From Aestuariibaculum sediminum (lineage in GTDB: Bacteria; Bacteroidota; Bacteroidia; Flavobacteriales; Flavobacteriaceae), in assembly GCF_014596945.1 (NCBI RefSeq), contig NZ_JACVXB010000013.1, forward strand, positions 1 through 38,389: a DNA stretch of 38,389 nucleotides. The letters run 5' to 3'. Both the position numbers and the translations under genes were made by a program. This document shows, piece after piece, positions 1 to 8,571 of the stretch; positions within the stretch are counted from its first letter, which is position 1, and each line of letters opens with the position of its first letter. The notes under the pieces are model-generated. The model saw only the letters and a program-made list of their open reading frames with translations. It did not search any database and was not told where the DNA came from.

Positions 1-379
1 CCACCTCCTAAATTCAAGGCTGTTTCCTGATCTTCAACCCATTGTGCAAAGTCACCATCGGTATAATCACAAGCACTGACTGTAGCGTCTTGTGGTAAAA
101 TATCGTATGTAATTGCTGGTGGAGCGGTTATAGTATAAGTAGCTGATGCCATTATTGGATCGATACAAGTATCTGTAATAGTCCAGGTCACTGTGATTTC
201 ATCACCACAGGCATTAGCTGTACGCTCTCCTAAATCACTTGATAACATAGGCTCACATCCACCTCCTAAATTCAAGGCTGTTTCCTGATCTTCAACCCAT
301 TGTGCAAAGTCACCATCGGTATAATCACAAGCACTTACTGTAGCGTCTTGTGGTAAAATATCGTATGTAATTGCTGGTG
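1..379 (-). repeat. Tandem 258-bp (86-residue) repeat inside the left adhesin gene
   Basis: Bases 1-121 and 259-379 match at 120 of 121 positions; the single difference is G at 78 versus T at 336. The spacing is 258 bp, exactly 86 codons, so the reading frame is kept. The copy at 1-121 continues beyond the window edge. Near-identity at the DNA level implies recent duplication or ongoing gene conversion. Confidence 0.9.
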
Positions 380-2003
380 CATCTATCCAATTATACGTTA
401 CACTAATAGGTTCTGCTGGGGTTTCACAATCATCACTAGCGGTAGCTGTCCAGGTTTGACTTCTATTACAACCATCAACCACAATTTCGCCAGGTGTAAC
501 CGTAGGCACTAAATTGTCACTACAATTATCAGTTGCAATAAATGTTGGTTCAACAGGTTCTTCACAACCAAAATCAAATCCATCTGGATACATTTCTGAA
601 TTTGTGTGTGTTAAAACAGGAGGGGTATCGTCTGCACCGCTAATTGTTCCGCTATATGCTAGAGCTAGATCGCCAAGCGCATTTGTTATGTAAATTTCAA
701 CTAGAATGGTCCAGTCACAATCTGTTGATTCTTCTGTAAATGTTCCATTAGCGACCAATAAATTATTACTTCTTGTTGCACCTAAACACGTGGTTAATAA
801 GTTTGGAGCAGTACCTGAGATTATTAAAGGATTTTCAAATTCTGGCATACAACCAGAGATTTCTATATTAAAATCGTCTGGTATTAACCCGTCACCTCGC
901 GTATAAGATGGTAGTTCGTAAAAATTTCTTAATGTTTGCACACATTGTGCTAATTGAACGCCATCTGCAAACAGCGTATACGTTCTTGTTATTGATTGTA
1001 TAAGTTCATAACCTGGCTCGGCTGTATCCTCGTTTTCAACTTCTTCAAATTCCATGGTTAACTCTTGTCCGCAATCACTTAAAACATTAAAAACGGAGTA
1101 TATATCTGTTTCTGTCGGAGGAAAGTCTGCTTGACATTCTAAATCTACATCTTCTAATAAACATGTAGCTTCAGGAACACAACAAACTTCTTGAGATAAT
1201 AAACCAAAACTTAAATGGCTAATCCCTTTAACCGCTTGACATTCGTTTATTTTATTCTCTACCTTATAATACCAATACACATAACCATCATCATCAGCCA
1301 TTGTACTACCTAAAAAAGTAATTTTATGGCTTACCTCCTCATGTTGACTATGTACACAGTTTATAGTAGCAACTACCGGTGCGTTTCCACAATCGCTCAT
1401 TAAATATGAGAAATCACAATTAGCAGCATCAACCGTACCCCCTTCAACAACCTCGATACCTGGTCCTTTTGGTCCTGCTATTGTTAAGTCGTAACATTTA
1501 TTTCCACTTTTCGGGTTAACCAGTATCTCTCCGCAACAGGCAAAATTATTCGTTTTTAAATAAACGATATCTGCATCATCTCCATTACCATCGAAAGACC
1601 TATCGAATTTATAAACGGCGAAGGCATCATTATAAAAATCATCTCCACATGATGCATCACCATCTATAATATTTTCAGGAGTGTGGTTACATTCTAATGG
1701 TTCTACATCTATACAGTTATTAGATGCTGAATGATTTAAATGTTGTTCAACGTTTGAATTAACAAAATACTTATCTAAACCAGATACATCAAAATAGTTT
1801 TCCTGAATATCAGGTGTAAGTATTCTGTAAGGTACAATGCCATTAGGTGTAGCGTGCGAAAGCCAACCCGACATTAAAAAAACAATAACCACTGAATAAA
1901 TGGTTATACTTGTAAACTGTTTCCTAAAAGACATAGAAAAACAGCAAAATGATCTCAAGAATGTAGCTTTCTTGAAAAAGTTAGTAAAATTGCTCATTAA
2001 CAT
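1..2003 (-). CDS. Giant secreted repeat protein (adhesin-like), N-terminal part; runs off the left edge
   Basis: An open frame on the minus strand runs from ATG at 2003-2001 without a stop to base 1, giving at least 667 codons of a partial gene. The N-terminus has a hydrophobic segment at about residues 31-48 followed by SHA, a plausible signal-peptide cleavage site near residue 51. In-frame ATGs at 1997 and 1934 are alternative starts; the one at 1934 would give a conventional signal peptide of about 28 residues. The mature part is acidic and rich in Cys, Asp and Thr. From about residue 430 it shows immunoglobulin-like HYR-type segments (DDTPPVLT, ATDNCSD, TWTATASDDC), then an 86-residue repeat beginning AITYDILPQDATVSACDY. 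In Flavobacteriia such proteins are usually type IX secreted surface adhesins with a C-terminal sorting domain, which here would lie outside the window. Cell-surface location is inferred; the ligand is unknown. Confidence 0.85.
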   Translation of the reverse strand, partial: MLMSNFTNFFKKATFLRSFCCFSMSFRKQFTSITIYSVVIVFLMSGWLSHATPNGIVPYRILTPDIQENYFDVSGLDKYFVNSNVEQHLNHSASNNCIDVEPLECNHTPENIIDGDASCGDDFYNDAFAVYKFDRSFDGNGDDADIVYLKTNNFACCGEILVNPKSGNKCYDLTIAGPKGPGIEVVEGGTVDAANCDFSYLMSDCGNAPVVATINCVHSQHEEVSHKITFLGSTMADDDGYVYWYYKVENKINECQAVKGISHLSFGLLSQEVCCVPEATCLLEDVDLECQADFPPTETDIYSVFNVLSDCGQELTMEFEEVENEDTAEPGYELIQSITRTYTLFADGVQLAQCVQTLRNFYELPSYTRGDGLIPDDFNIEISGCMPEFENPLIISGTAPNLLTTCLGATRSNNLLVANGTFTEESTDCDWTILVEIYITNALGDLALAYSGTISGADDTPPVLTHTNSEMYPDGFDFGCEEPVEPTFIATDNCSDNLVPTVTPGEIVVDGCNRSQTWTATASDDCETPAEPISVTYNWIDAPAITYDILPQDATVSACDYTDGDFAQWVEDQETALNLGGGCEPMLSSDLGERTANACGDEITVTWTITDTCIDPIMASATYTITAPPAITYDILPQDATVSACDYTDGDFAQWVEDQETALNLGG

Positions 2004-2614
2004 AATAGTAGTTTTAATTAGTAAAAGAACTTTGTCACAACAACTGTAAATTGGAAATTATCAAGCACATTAAACATCTTTAATGGTTTCTAATAACTTT
2101 TTCGTAAAGGATAGATAATCGGGCTTTTAATACCCAAAACAAAAGCGAAAATGTGTATTTAAAAATCTGTTATTTCAACAAACTTAAAACACGATTATAT
2201 TCAGTTAGATTGAGGGCTCTAACAATAGCCACAACAAAAAAGGATGATTCTTTAATATAAACTGTAGAACATACAGCTTCAATTAAGGAATACACATGAA
2301 GATATAAGGGCATTAATAATTTTGCTATTAATCAAAATGCACTATAATTTTTTCAGAGAGTAATATAACAAGAGTATGTTTCGTAGTGTAGAAAAGGGAT
2401 TCATAAAATTATGTAATAAAATACTGTTTAGCAAGTAGAATTTAACTTATTAATAATTTTTAGACCATCTGCAAATTAAAACGTTGTATTGTGATTAAAC
2501 CGTTCATTTCATCTTAAAATATCAACGTTTTATAGATTATCAAAAATTGAAATAATGATTTTCATTAAATCGTTAATATTTAGTGAAAGTTACTAGCTAA
2601 TAGTATCGATTTTA
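2004..2614. other. AT-rich divergent intergenic spacer without a recognisable gene
   Basis: This 611-bp stretch separates the minus-strand adhesin from the plus-strand thioredoxin lipoprotein. It is very AT-rich, has no ORF of note, no tRNA-like cloverleaf and no strong hairpin terminator that I can see. It must hold the promoter of the adhesin gene. The best near-match to a -7 box on the minus strand is TACAGTTG, one mismatch from TAnnTTTG, close to base 2045. Confidence 0.5.
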
Positions 2615-2622
2615 TATTTTTG
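2615..2622 (+). promoter_or_regulatory. Predicted -7 box (TATTTTTG) for the thioredoxin lipoprotein gene
   Basis: TATTTTTG fits the Bacteroidota -7 consensus TAnnTTTG. It lies 24 nt before ATG 2647, so transcription would begin near 2628. No clear -33 TTG is seen at the usual spacing. Its position argues against a TTG start at 2620, which would lie inside the box. Confidence 0.5.
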
Positions 2623-2646
2623 ATAACATCAAATTTAAAATATAAC

Positions 2647-4023
2647 ATGAAAAAACTACTAATCTTATCTACCGCCCTTGCTTTTATGGCATGTAACGAA
2701 ACTCCTAAAGTGGACTATGCCCTGATTGGAGGTACGATAAAAAATTTAAATCCTAATTCGAGTATTACCATTAACACACCAGATGGTTCTGTAAAAGAAG
2801 CAATAGAAATAGCTGAAAATGGTACTTTTAAAGACACGCTTAGCGGTAATAACAACTCTTATATTTTATACGATGGTAAAACACCTGTTTTCTTATACGT
2901 AGAACCTGGATTCGACCTTAACGTAAGTTATGATGTTACTGATGCTAAAAATTCATTAATAATTACAGGAATAGGCGCTGAAATTAATAACTATTTAATT
3001 GAGAAAAGAGAGTTAGAAACCGAATTGATAGGAAACCCTAGAGAGCTTTATACCATGGAAGAGGCTGATTTTAAAGCCAAATTAAACAACATGAAAGAGA
3101 AGCTTATTAGTTTTCTTGAAAACACCAAAGATCTTGATGAGGATTTCAAATCCAAAGAGTTAAGAAACATAAATTATTTATACCTATCTATACATAGTAA
3201 TTATGAAAATGCACATCGTGCCTTAACACAAAACAACACTTTTAAAGTATCTGATGACTTCATGCCAGATTTAAGCACGGTTGATTTTAATAATTTCGAA
3301 GATTATAACTATTCTGTTTATTATCAAAATCTGGCACAAACACATTATAAAGATAAAGCTATGGATTTATCTAAAGATGAAGCCATTGATTACGATATAG
3401 CTTATTTAAAATCCATCATTCCTTTAAGTAATCAGGAAATGAAAAATGCTATTTTGTTTAATTTCACCAAAGAATCTCTTGGCAGATCAAATGATATTGA
3501 TGCTCTCTATAAACTATACATGGACAACTCAACTAACGCAGAAAACAATGCTGCGGTGAAGGAGGTTTATGATAAACTAACAGCTATCGCCAAAGGAAAA
3601 CCGTCTCCTTCTTTCGCTAATTATGTTAATTATGAAGGTGGAACAACCTCGTTAGCTGATTTAAAAGGAAAATATGTGTACATCGATGTGTGGGCTACCT
3701 GGTGTGGGCCATGTAAACGTGAGATTCCTTATTTAAAAGAAGTTGAAGCTAAATTTCACGATAAGAACATAGAATTTGTTAGTATATCAATCGATAAGCA
3801 AAAGGACTTTGAAAAATGGAAAACAATGGTTGCTGATAAAGAATTAAAAGGAGTTCAGTTATTTGCAGATAATGATTGGAAATCTCAATTTGTTCAAGAT
3901 TACCAAATTACGGGTATTCCAAGATTTATTTTGATTGACCCAGCTGGAAATATTGTTAATTCGAATGCACCAAGGCCATCAAACCCAGATTTAACCGAAC
4001 TATTTTCAACACTAGACATATAA
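2647..4023 (+). CDS. TlpA/ResA-like thioredoxin-fold lipoprotein
   Basis: The product is a 458-residue periplasm-facing lipoprotein thiol-disulfide oxidoreductase. I chose ATG 2647 because it gives a clean lipoprotein signal (MKKLLILSTALAFMAC, lipid-modified Cys16). The in-frame TTG at 2620 would add nine residues before it and overlaps the predicted -7 box. Residues about 25-110 form a beta-rich N-terminal part resembling DUF4369. A helical middle region follows, then from about residue 318 a TlpA/AhpC-TSA thioredoxin domain with the active site WCGPC (Cys353, Cys356) and a cis-Pro motif GIPRF near the C-terminus. Such proteins reduce or isomerise disulfides in exported proteins; the specific partner is unknown. 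The gene converges on nnr and shares a terminator with it. Confidence 0.88.
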   Translation: MKKLLILSTALAFMACNETPKVDYALIGGTIKNLNPNSSITINTPDGSVKEAIEIAENGTFKDTLSGNNNSYILYDGKTPVFLYVEPGFDLNVSYDVTDAKNSLIITGIGAEINNYLIEKRELETELIGNPRELYTMEEADFKAKLNNMKEKLISFLENTKDLDEDFKSKELRNINYLYLSIHSNYENAHRALTQNNTFKVSDDFMPDLSTVDFNNFEDYNYSVYYQNLAQTHYKDKAMDLSKDEAIDYDIAYLKSIIPLSNQEMKNAILFNFTKESLGRSNDIDALYKLYMDNSTNAENNAAVKEVYDKLTAIAKGKPSPSFANYVNYEGGTTSLADLKGKYVYIDVWATWCGPCKREIPYLKEVEAKFHDKNIEFVSISIDKQKDFEKWKTMVADKELKGVQLFADNDWKSQFVQDYQITGIPRFILIDPAGNIVNSNAPRPSNPDLTELFSTLDI

Positions 4024-4041
4024 ACAATGTTTAAATCACAT

Positions 4042-4072
4042 AAAAAGGCTGCAAATTTTTGCAGCCTTTTTT
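4042..4072. terminator. Bidirectional rho-independent terminator between the convergent genes
   Basis: A GC-containing inverted repeat (AGGCTGCAAA / TTTGCAGCCT) is flanked by an A-run at 4042-4046 and a T-run at 4067-4072. It sits between the stops of the convergent thioredoxin lipoprotein and nnr genes and could serve both strands. Confidence 0.85.
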
Positions 4073-4076
4073 AGGT

Positions 4077-5627
4077 TTACTTATTTTCTTCCTGCTCTTG
4101 TTGTTGCGTAGTCTCTGGTCGTTTAAATAAATCTAGAAACCCTTCACCTAAATAGCTAATTATATGACTTGCTATTAAATTTTCATACCCATAATCTTCT
4201 GATGCTATATCTCCTGACTTACCGTGTAAATAAACTCCAAAAACGGCTGCAATTAGCGGCTCATAACCTTGTGCAACAAGCCCTGTTATTATTCCGGTCA
4301 AGACATCTCCACTACCCGCAGTAGCCATGCCAGGATTACCTGTTGCATTTATATACAATTTATTTTCATAAACGGTTATTGTATGAGCTCCTTTAATGAC
4401 AACCACAACTTTATATTTTTTAGAAAAAGCTTTCACTTTATCAATTTTGTCAAAGTCATCATCCCAAGTTCCTATTAAACGTTCTAATTCTTTTGGGTGT
4501 GGCGTTAACACAGAACCTTTAGGTAAATAACTCATTAAATCAAGTGATTTTGACAAGATGTTAAGCCCGTCGGCATCTACTACCAATGGCTTTTTATTCG
4601 TTTCTAAATATTTTGAAAAAGCATCTATAGTATTTTCTGAGGTTCCCATACCTATACCAATGCCTATAACCGTGGGTTCAAAGTTATATGATATATTCGT
4701 GATTTCCATTTCGTTGTTATCAGTAATTACCATAGCTTCAGGAAACGAAGATTGTAATGGAATATAACCACATTTTGGCACGTAAGAAGAAACTAATCCA
4801 GCACCTGTTGCTAACGCCGCTTTCGAGGCTAAAATTACTGCTCCAATTTTACCATAGCTACCGCCTACTATTAAAGCGTGACCAAAATGACCTTTATGTG
4901 AAAATCTATTTCTAGGTATATAAAGTGGGATGACTTCATTTTTACCTATTACATTAGCTTCTGTTTCGGTTTCAAAAATATATGTGTTATCAAATCCTAT
5001 ATCCAAAACTTCCCACTGATCGGTGAACTTAGCTGTGTCGGGTAGAAAAAACACAAGTTTCGGATTCACAAAACTTAACGTGTAATTAGCCTTAACAACA
5101 CACAAATCACTTTCAGGAACTTTATTTGTTTGTAAACCGGATGGAATATCTACCGAAAGTGTAAAAGCTCTAGACGCATCTAAATGTTTGAAGAGTAGCA
5201 ATACCCATCGCTGTATTGGGCGGTTTAGACCTATACCAAAAATAGCATCTACTATGATATCTTTTTCACGTATTTCAGGAAATTCATCTCCTTCTTTTAA
5301 TAAGGTAGGCCAGTCTTTTGTAACCTGCTTAATTCTATCATAATTAATTAAAAAATCTTTCGATCGTTTATCACTGTAATTAACAATATATGTTTTAACG
5401 TTATAACCATCCAATATTAAATGCCTTGCCAAAACCAAACCATCTCCCCCATTGTTTCCAATACCGCAAAAAATATGAATTGGTACTTGTGCTCCCTGCA
5501 TATGCTGGTGAATCCAATTAAAGATTTGAATTCCGGCACGTTCCATTAAATCCGTAGAGCTTATATTTTGGCGTTCTACAGTTAAACGGTCTCCTTTGTA
5601 AATCTGTTCTTTAGAAAATATTTTCAT
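4077..5627 (-). CDS. nnr: Bifunctional NAD(P)H-hydrate epimerase / ADP-dependent dehydratase
   Basis: This 516-residue cytoplasmic enzyme repairs hydrated NADH and NADPH. The N-terminal YjeF_N domain (about residues 1-215) epimerises R- and S-NAD(P)HX and carries the motif GIGNNGGDG at about residues 55-63. The C-terminal ribokinase-like domain (about 235-500) dehydrates S-NAD(P)HX using ADP. It shows VDADGLN, TPHPKELERL and the nucleotide-site motif GNPGMATAGSGD ending near residue 441. Length and domain order match the usual bacterial fusion. The extreme C-terminus is a short Gln/Glu-rich tail with no evident function. ATG 5627 is the natural start and opens directly into the conserved N-terminal helix. 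It appears monocistronic. Confidence 0.95.
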   Translation of the reverse strand: MKIFSKEQIYKGDRLTVERQNISSTDLMERAGIQIFNWIHQHMQGAQVPIHIFCGIGNNGGDGLVLARHLILDGYNVKTYIVNYSDKRSKDFLINYDRIKQVTKDWPTLLKEGDEFPEIREKDIIVDAIFGIGLNRPIQRWVLLLFKHLDASRAFTLSVDIPSGLQTNKVPESDLCVVKANYTLSFVNPKLVFFLPDTAKFTDQWEVLDIGFDNTYIFETETEANVIGKNEVIPLYIPRNRFSHKGHFGHALIVGGSYGKIGAVILASKAALATGAGLVSSYVPKCGYIPLQSSFPEAMVITDNNEMEITNISYNFEPTVIGIGIGMGTSENTIDAFSKYLETNKKPLVVDADGLNILSKSLDLMSYLPKGSVLTPHPKELERLIGTWDDDFDKIDKVKAFSKKYKVVVVIKGAHTITVYENKLYINATGNPGMATAGSGDVLTGIITGLVAQGYEPLIAAVFGVYLHGKSGDIASEDYGYENLIASHIISYLGEGFLDLFKRPETTQQQEQEENK

Positions 5628-5779
5628 TTATTCTATGTATCGTTTAGTTCCAATATTTTTTTAAGCATCACCAATTAAGTGATTGAATTCGTTTTGTCGA
5701 ATTTTCAATTCTTAAAACCTATCATGAATTTTATTAAATTAAAATCTGCCCATTATAAGAATACCATAAAAAATTATAA

Positions 5780-5814
5780 TTTGTTTTTTTATAACATTAA
5801 AAGTAATACATTTG
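5780..5814 (+). promoter_or_regulatory. Predicted promoter of the threonine operon
   Basis: TTTG at 5780-5783 and TACATTTG at 5807-5814 match the Bacteroidota -33 (TTTG) and -7 (TAnnTTTG) elements with 23 nt between them, at the upper end of the usual range. Transcription would start near 5821, leaving a leader of about 208 nt before thrA that contains the short Thr/Ile-rich ORF at 5866-5943. Confidence 0.6.
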
Positions 5815-5856
5815 ACATGTTCTATTACAGAAATAATGATTCTTTTAAACCAAAAT

Positions 5857-5987
5857 ACTAGCCTAATGCACGCTTTTTCAACAAAAGGGCAGACTTCTAT
5901 TTTTGGTACAACTACAATTATTACAACCCTTTGGGGTTGCTAATTATATATCTACTTCGGGCTAGTTTTGTAATTATACAATTACAA
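5857..5987 (+). promoter_or_regulatory. Candidate threonine-operon attenuator: leader RNA with alternative hairpins
   Basis: Three elements are visible. Hairpin A is CAACCC (5924-5929) with GGGTTG (5934-5939); its 5' arm overlaps the last Thr codons of the leader ORF. Hairpin B is TTGTAATT (5968-5975) with AATTACAA (5980-5987), a perfect 8-bp stem. ATTACAA at 5920-5926 is also complementary to TTGTAAT at 5968-5974, so this pairing excludes both A and B. ACTAGCC at 5857-5863, next to the leader ATG, is complementary to GGCTAGT at 5960-5966. A-run and T-run tracts follow B at about 5990-6004, but no textbook GC-rich terminator with an immediate U-run is present. The exact switching mechanism is therefore not resolved. 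Confidence 0.55.
5866..5943 (+). CDS. thrL: Threonine/isoleucine-rich leader peptide of the thr operon
   Basis: This 25-codon ORF (ATG 5866, TAA 5941) begins MHAFSTKGQTS. Seven Thr and three Ile codons are among its 25. Codons 15-21 read Thr-Thr-Thr-Ile-Ile-Thr-Thr, directly before the hairpin at 5924-5939. The ORF lies between the predicted promoter and thrA. Composition and position match the logic of the enterobacterial ThrL peptide, in which ribosome stalling at Thr and Ile codons under amino-acid shortage controls transcription into thrABC. The peptide sequence itself is not that of E. coli ThrL. Thr and Ile are the end products derived from this pathway. I infer the function from codon content and context. 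The symbol is used by analogy. Confidence 0.75.
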   Translation: MHAFSTKGQTSIFGTTTIITTLWGC

Positions 5988-6028
5988 TCAAAAAAACATT
6001 TTTTATTAAAACATCAACTAATTAAAAC

Positions 6029-8476
6029 ATGAAAGTTTTAAAATTTGGAGGAACTTCTGTTGGTTCATCAAAAAACATTAACAACGTTATAAATATTCTA
6101 CAAAATTATGCTAAAACTGATGCTATTGTATGTGTCGTTTCGGCTGTTGGCGGGATTACAGACAAGTTACTTTTAGCTGGTAGGCAAGCCAAAAATAAAG
6201 ACAATAATTATTTAGAAACGTTCGAACTTATTAAGGATATTCATTTTAAGCTTATAAAAGAGCTTAATTCTGATAACCATGATAGTATTGTTTCCTATGT
6301 GGAGGATAAATTAAATGCGTTGAAAAGTTTGTTGGATGGCATCTTTTTAATCAATGAATTGTCACCAAAAACATCGGATAAATTAGTGAGTTTTGGCGAA
6401 TTACTTTCTTCGTACATTATTGCTGAAACTATGAAAAATAGGGATATGTCGGCAGCACGAAAAAATTCGCAAGACCTTATTCTTACCAATTCTAATTTCA
6501 CAAAAGCCGAAGTGAATTACGGAGTTACCAATACTAACATACAAGCTTATTTTAAAGAAGCTAAAGAACAAGTTACCATATTACCAGGTTTTATTTCAAA
6601 ATCTAGATTAGGGGAGCAAACAACGCTGGGACGTGGTGGTTCAGATTTTACGGCTGCCATAGTTGCCGCTGCTTTAAAAGTAGAACAATTAGAAATATGG
6701 ACCGATGTTAGTGGGATGTTTACAACTAACCCTAAATTAGTAAAACAAGCTTATCCTATTAAAAAAATATCCTATCAGGAAGCAATGGAACTTTCGCATT
6801 TTGGTGCTAAAGTTCTATATCCTCCTACGGTACAACCTGTGTTGGATTTAAATATTCCAATACATATAAAAAACACCATGGAACCGGAAGCTGTTGGTAC
6901 TATAATATCAAATGAAGAAATTCCAGCTAACGGGTCCGTAGTAAAAGGGATTAGTAATATTGGAAATATTGCACTAATCACTTTACAAGGTAGTGGTATG
7001 GTAGGTATTCCCGGATTTTCCAAACGTTTGTTCGAAACCTTATCACAGGAAAAAATAAATGTTATTCTTATCACACAAGCATCTTCAGAACATTCTATTT
7101 GTTTAGGAATTGATGAAAGTGATACCGAAATAGCTAAAAACGCCATCGATGCTACTTTTGAAAACGAAATACAACTACATAAAATAGACCCTATTCTTGT
7201 CGAAAAGGGACTTTCAATTGTAGCTTTAGTTGGTGATAACATGAAAAATCATCAAGGTATTAGTGGTAAAATGTTTAGTGCGCTAGGACGAAATAATATT
7301 AATATCAGAGCGATTGCTCAAGGCGCTTCTGAAAAAAATATTTCTGCCGTTATTGCGGAAAAGGATGTAAAAAAAGCCTTAAACACTTTACATGAGCAGT
7401 TTTTTGAATCTAAAACAAAACAACTTAATGTCTTTATCACTGGAGTTGGTAATGTTGGCGAAAAACTGGTTGAGCAAATAAAACAGCAACGTAAATATTT
7501 AAAGGAAAATCTTAAAATAAACCTTCGAGTAGCAGGTTTGTCGAATTCCAGAAAAATGATTTTTAATGAGGACGGCATCGATTTAAGCGATTGGAAAGTT
7601 CAATTAAATAATGGAGAATCAGCTTCATTAGAAGGTTTTTTCGAAAATACCAAAGCACTAAACTTACGTAATAGTATTTTTGTTGATGTTACTGCAAATA
7701 GCGATGTAGCCAATTTATATCAACATTATTTACGTCAGAGCATAGGTGTTGTAGCCTGTAACAAAATAGCTTGTTCAAGTGATTTTGACAACTATAAATT
7801 ATTAAAACGTTTATCGCTTAAATACAATGCGCCATTTTTATTTGAAACCAATGTTGGTGCTGGATTACCTATTATAGATACCTTAAATAATCTTGTAGCT
7901 TCTGGCGATAAAGTAACCTCTATCCATGCTGTTTTGTCTGGAAGTTTAAACTTTGTATTTAATAATTTTAATGACAACACTAAATTTTACGATGTTGTTA
8001 AACAGGCTGCTGCCGAAGGATACACCGAGCCGGACCCCAGAATTGATTTAAGTGGCGTAGATGTTGCAAGAAAAATTTTAATCTTAGCAAGGGAAAGTGG
8101 TATCGAAATGAATTTAGAAGATATCGAAAACAAACCATTTTTATCCGAGGCAGGCTTAAAAAGTACTAGTGTAGATGATTTTTATAAAACTTTAATTGCA
8201 GACGAAGCCCATTATCAGGCATTATATGCATCGGCGAAAGCCAAAGGGTGTCAGTTAAAATATGTAGCACAATTTAATGAAGGTAAAGCAAATGTGAGTT
8301 TACAAGAAATTCCATCAGACCACCCGTTTTACAATTTAAAAGGTAGCGATAACATCGTGATGTTTTACACGAACCGCTACGCTAATCAACCAATGATCAT
8401 CAAAGGTGCGGGTGCTGGTGCCGATGTTACCGCATCAGGTTTATTTGCCGATATTATTAGAATTGGAAATAACTAA
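6029..8476 (+). CDS. thrA: Bifunctional aspartate kinase / homoserine dehydrogenase I
   Basis: This 815-residue cytoplasmic enzyme catalyses the first and third steps from aspartate toward threonine: aspartate to aspartyl phosphate, and aspartate semialdehyde to homoserine. The aspartokinase domain (about 1-290) starts with KFGGTS at residues 5-10 and has GRGGSDFTAA. ACT regulatory domains occupy about 310-460 and are the usual site of threonine feedback inhibition. The homoserine dehydrogenase domain starts near residue 466 with the NAD(P) motif GVGNVGE, followed by ACNKIA and NVGAGLPIIDTL. The length is typical of fused ThrA. It is the first enzyme gene of thrA-thrB-thrC, downstream of the Thr/Ile leader peptide. 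Confidence 0.97.
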   Translation: MKVLKFGGTSVGSSKNINNVINILQNYAKTDAIVCVVSAVGGITDKLLLAGRQAKNKDNNYLETFELIKDIHFKLIKELNSDNHDSIVSYVEDKLNALKSLLDGIFLINELSPKTSDKLVSFGELLSSYIIAETMKNRDMSAARKNSQDLILTNSNFTKAEVNYGVTNTNIQAYFKEAKEQVTILPGFISKSRLGEQTTLGRGGSDFTAAIVAAALKVEQLEIWTDVSGMFTTNPKLVKQAYPIKKISYQEAMELSHFGAKVLYPPTVQPVLDLNIPIHIKNTMEPEAVGTIISNEEIPANGSVVKGISNIGNIALITLQGSGMVGIPGFSKRLFETLSQEKINVILITQASSEHSICLGIDESDTEIAKNAIDATFENEIQLHKIDPILVEKGLSIVALVGDNMKNHQGISGKMFSALGRNNINIRAIAQGASEKNISAVIAEKDVKKALNTLHEQFFESKTKQLNVFITGVGNVGEKLVEQIKQQRKYLKENLKINLRVAGLSNSRKMIFNEDGIDLSDWKVQLNNGESASLEGFFENTKALNLRNSIFVDVTANSDVANLYQHYLRQSIGVVACNKIACSSDFDNYKLLKRLSLKYNAPFLFETNVGAGLPIIDTLNNLVASGDKVTSIHAVLSGSLNFVFNNFNDNTKFYDVVKQAAAEGYTEPDPRIDLSGVDVARKILILARESGIEMNLEDIENKPFLSEAGLKSTSVDDFYKTLIADEAHYQALYASAKAKGCQLKYVAQFNEGKANVSLQEIPSDHPFYNLKGSDNIVMFYTNRYANQPMIIKGAGAGADVTASGLFADIIRIGNN

Positions 8477-8571
8477 AAAATGGTCTCTGTTAAACACAAT
8501 TTAAGATGACTTTGTATAAAAAAAGTACCAGCTATTGCTCTAGTGCAGCTGAAAACTATCTGATAGAAAAA

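Noticed and set aside
1-379. Direct repeats as a CRISPR array
   Set aside because: The 258-bp period is far too long, stays in frame with a coding sequence, and there are no short repeats with unique spacers.
706-906. 66-codon plus-strand ORF at the left edge
   Set aside because: It is antisense to the continuous minus-strand adhesin frame that spans 1-2003.
5679-5861. 60-codon ORF upstream of thrA as a candidate leader peptide
   Set aside because: It overlaps the predicted thr promoter (5780-5814), starts before the inferred transcript, and has no Thr/Ile enrichment; the short ORF at 5866-5943 fits far better.
6775-7242. 155-codon minus-strand ORF within thrA
   Set aside because: It is antisense to strongly conserved aspartokinase/ACT coding sequence and has no family features.
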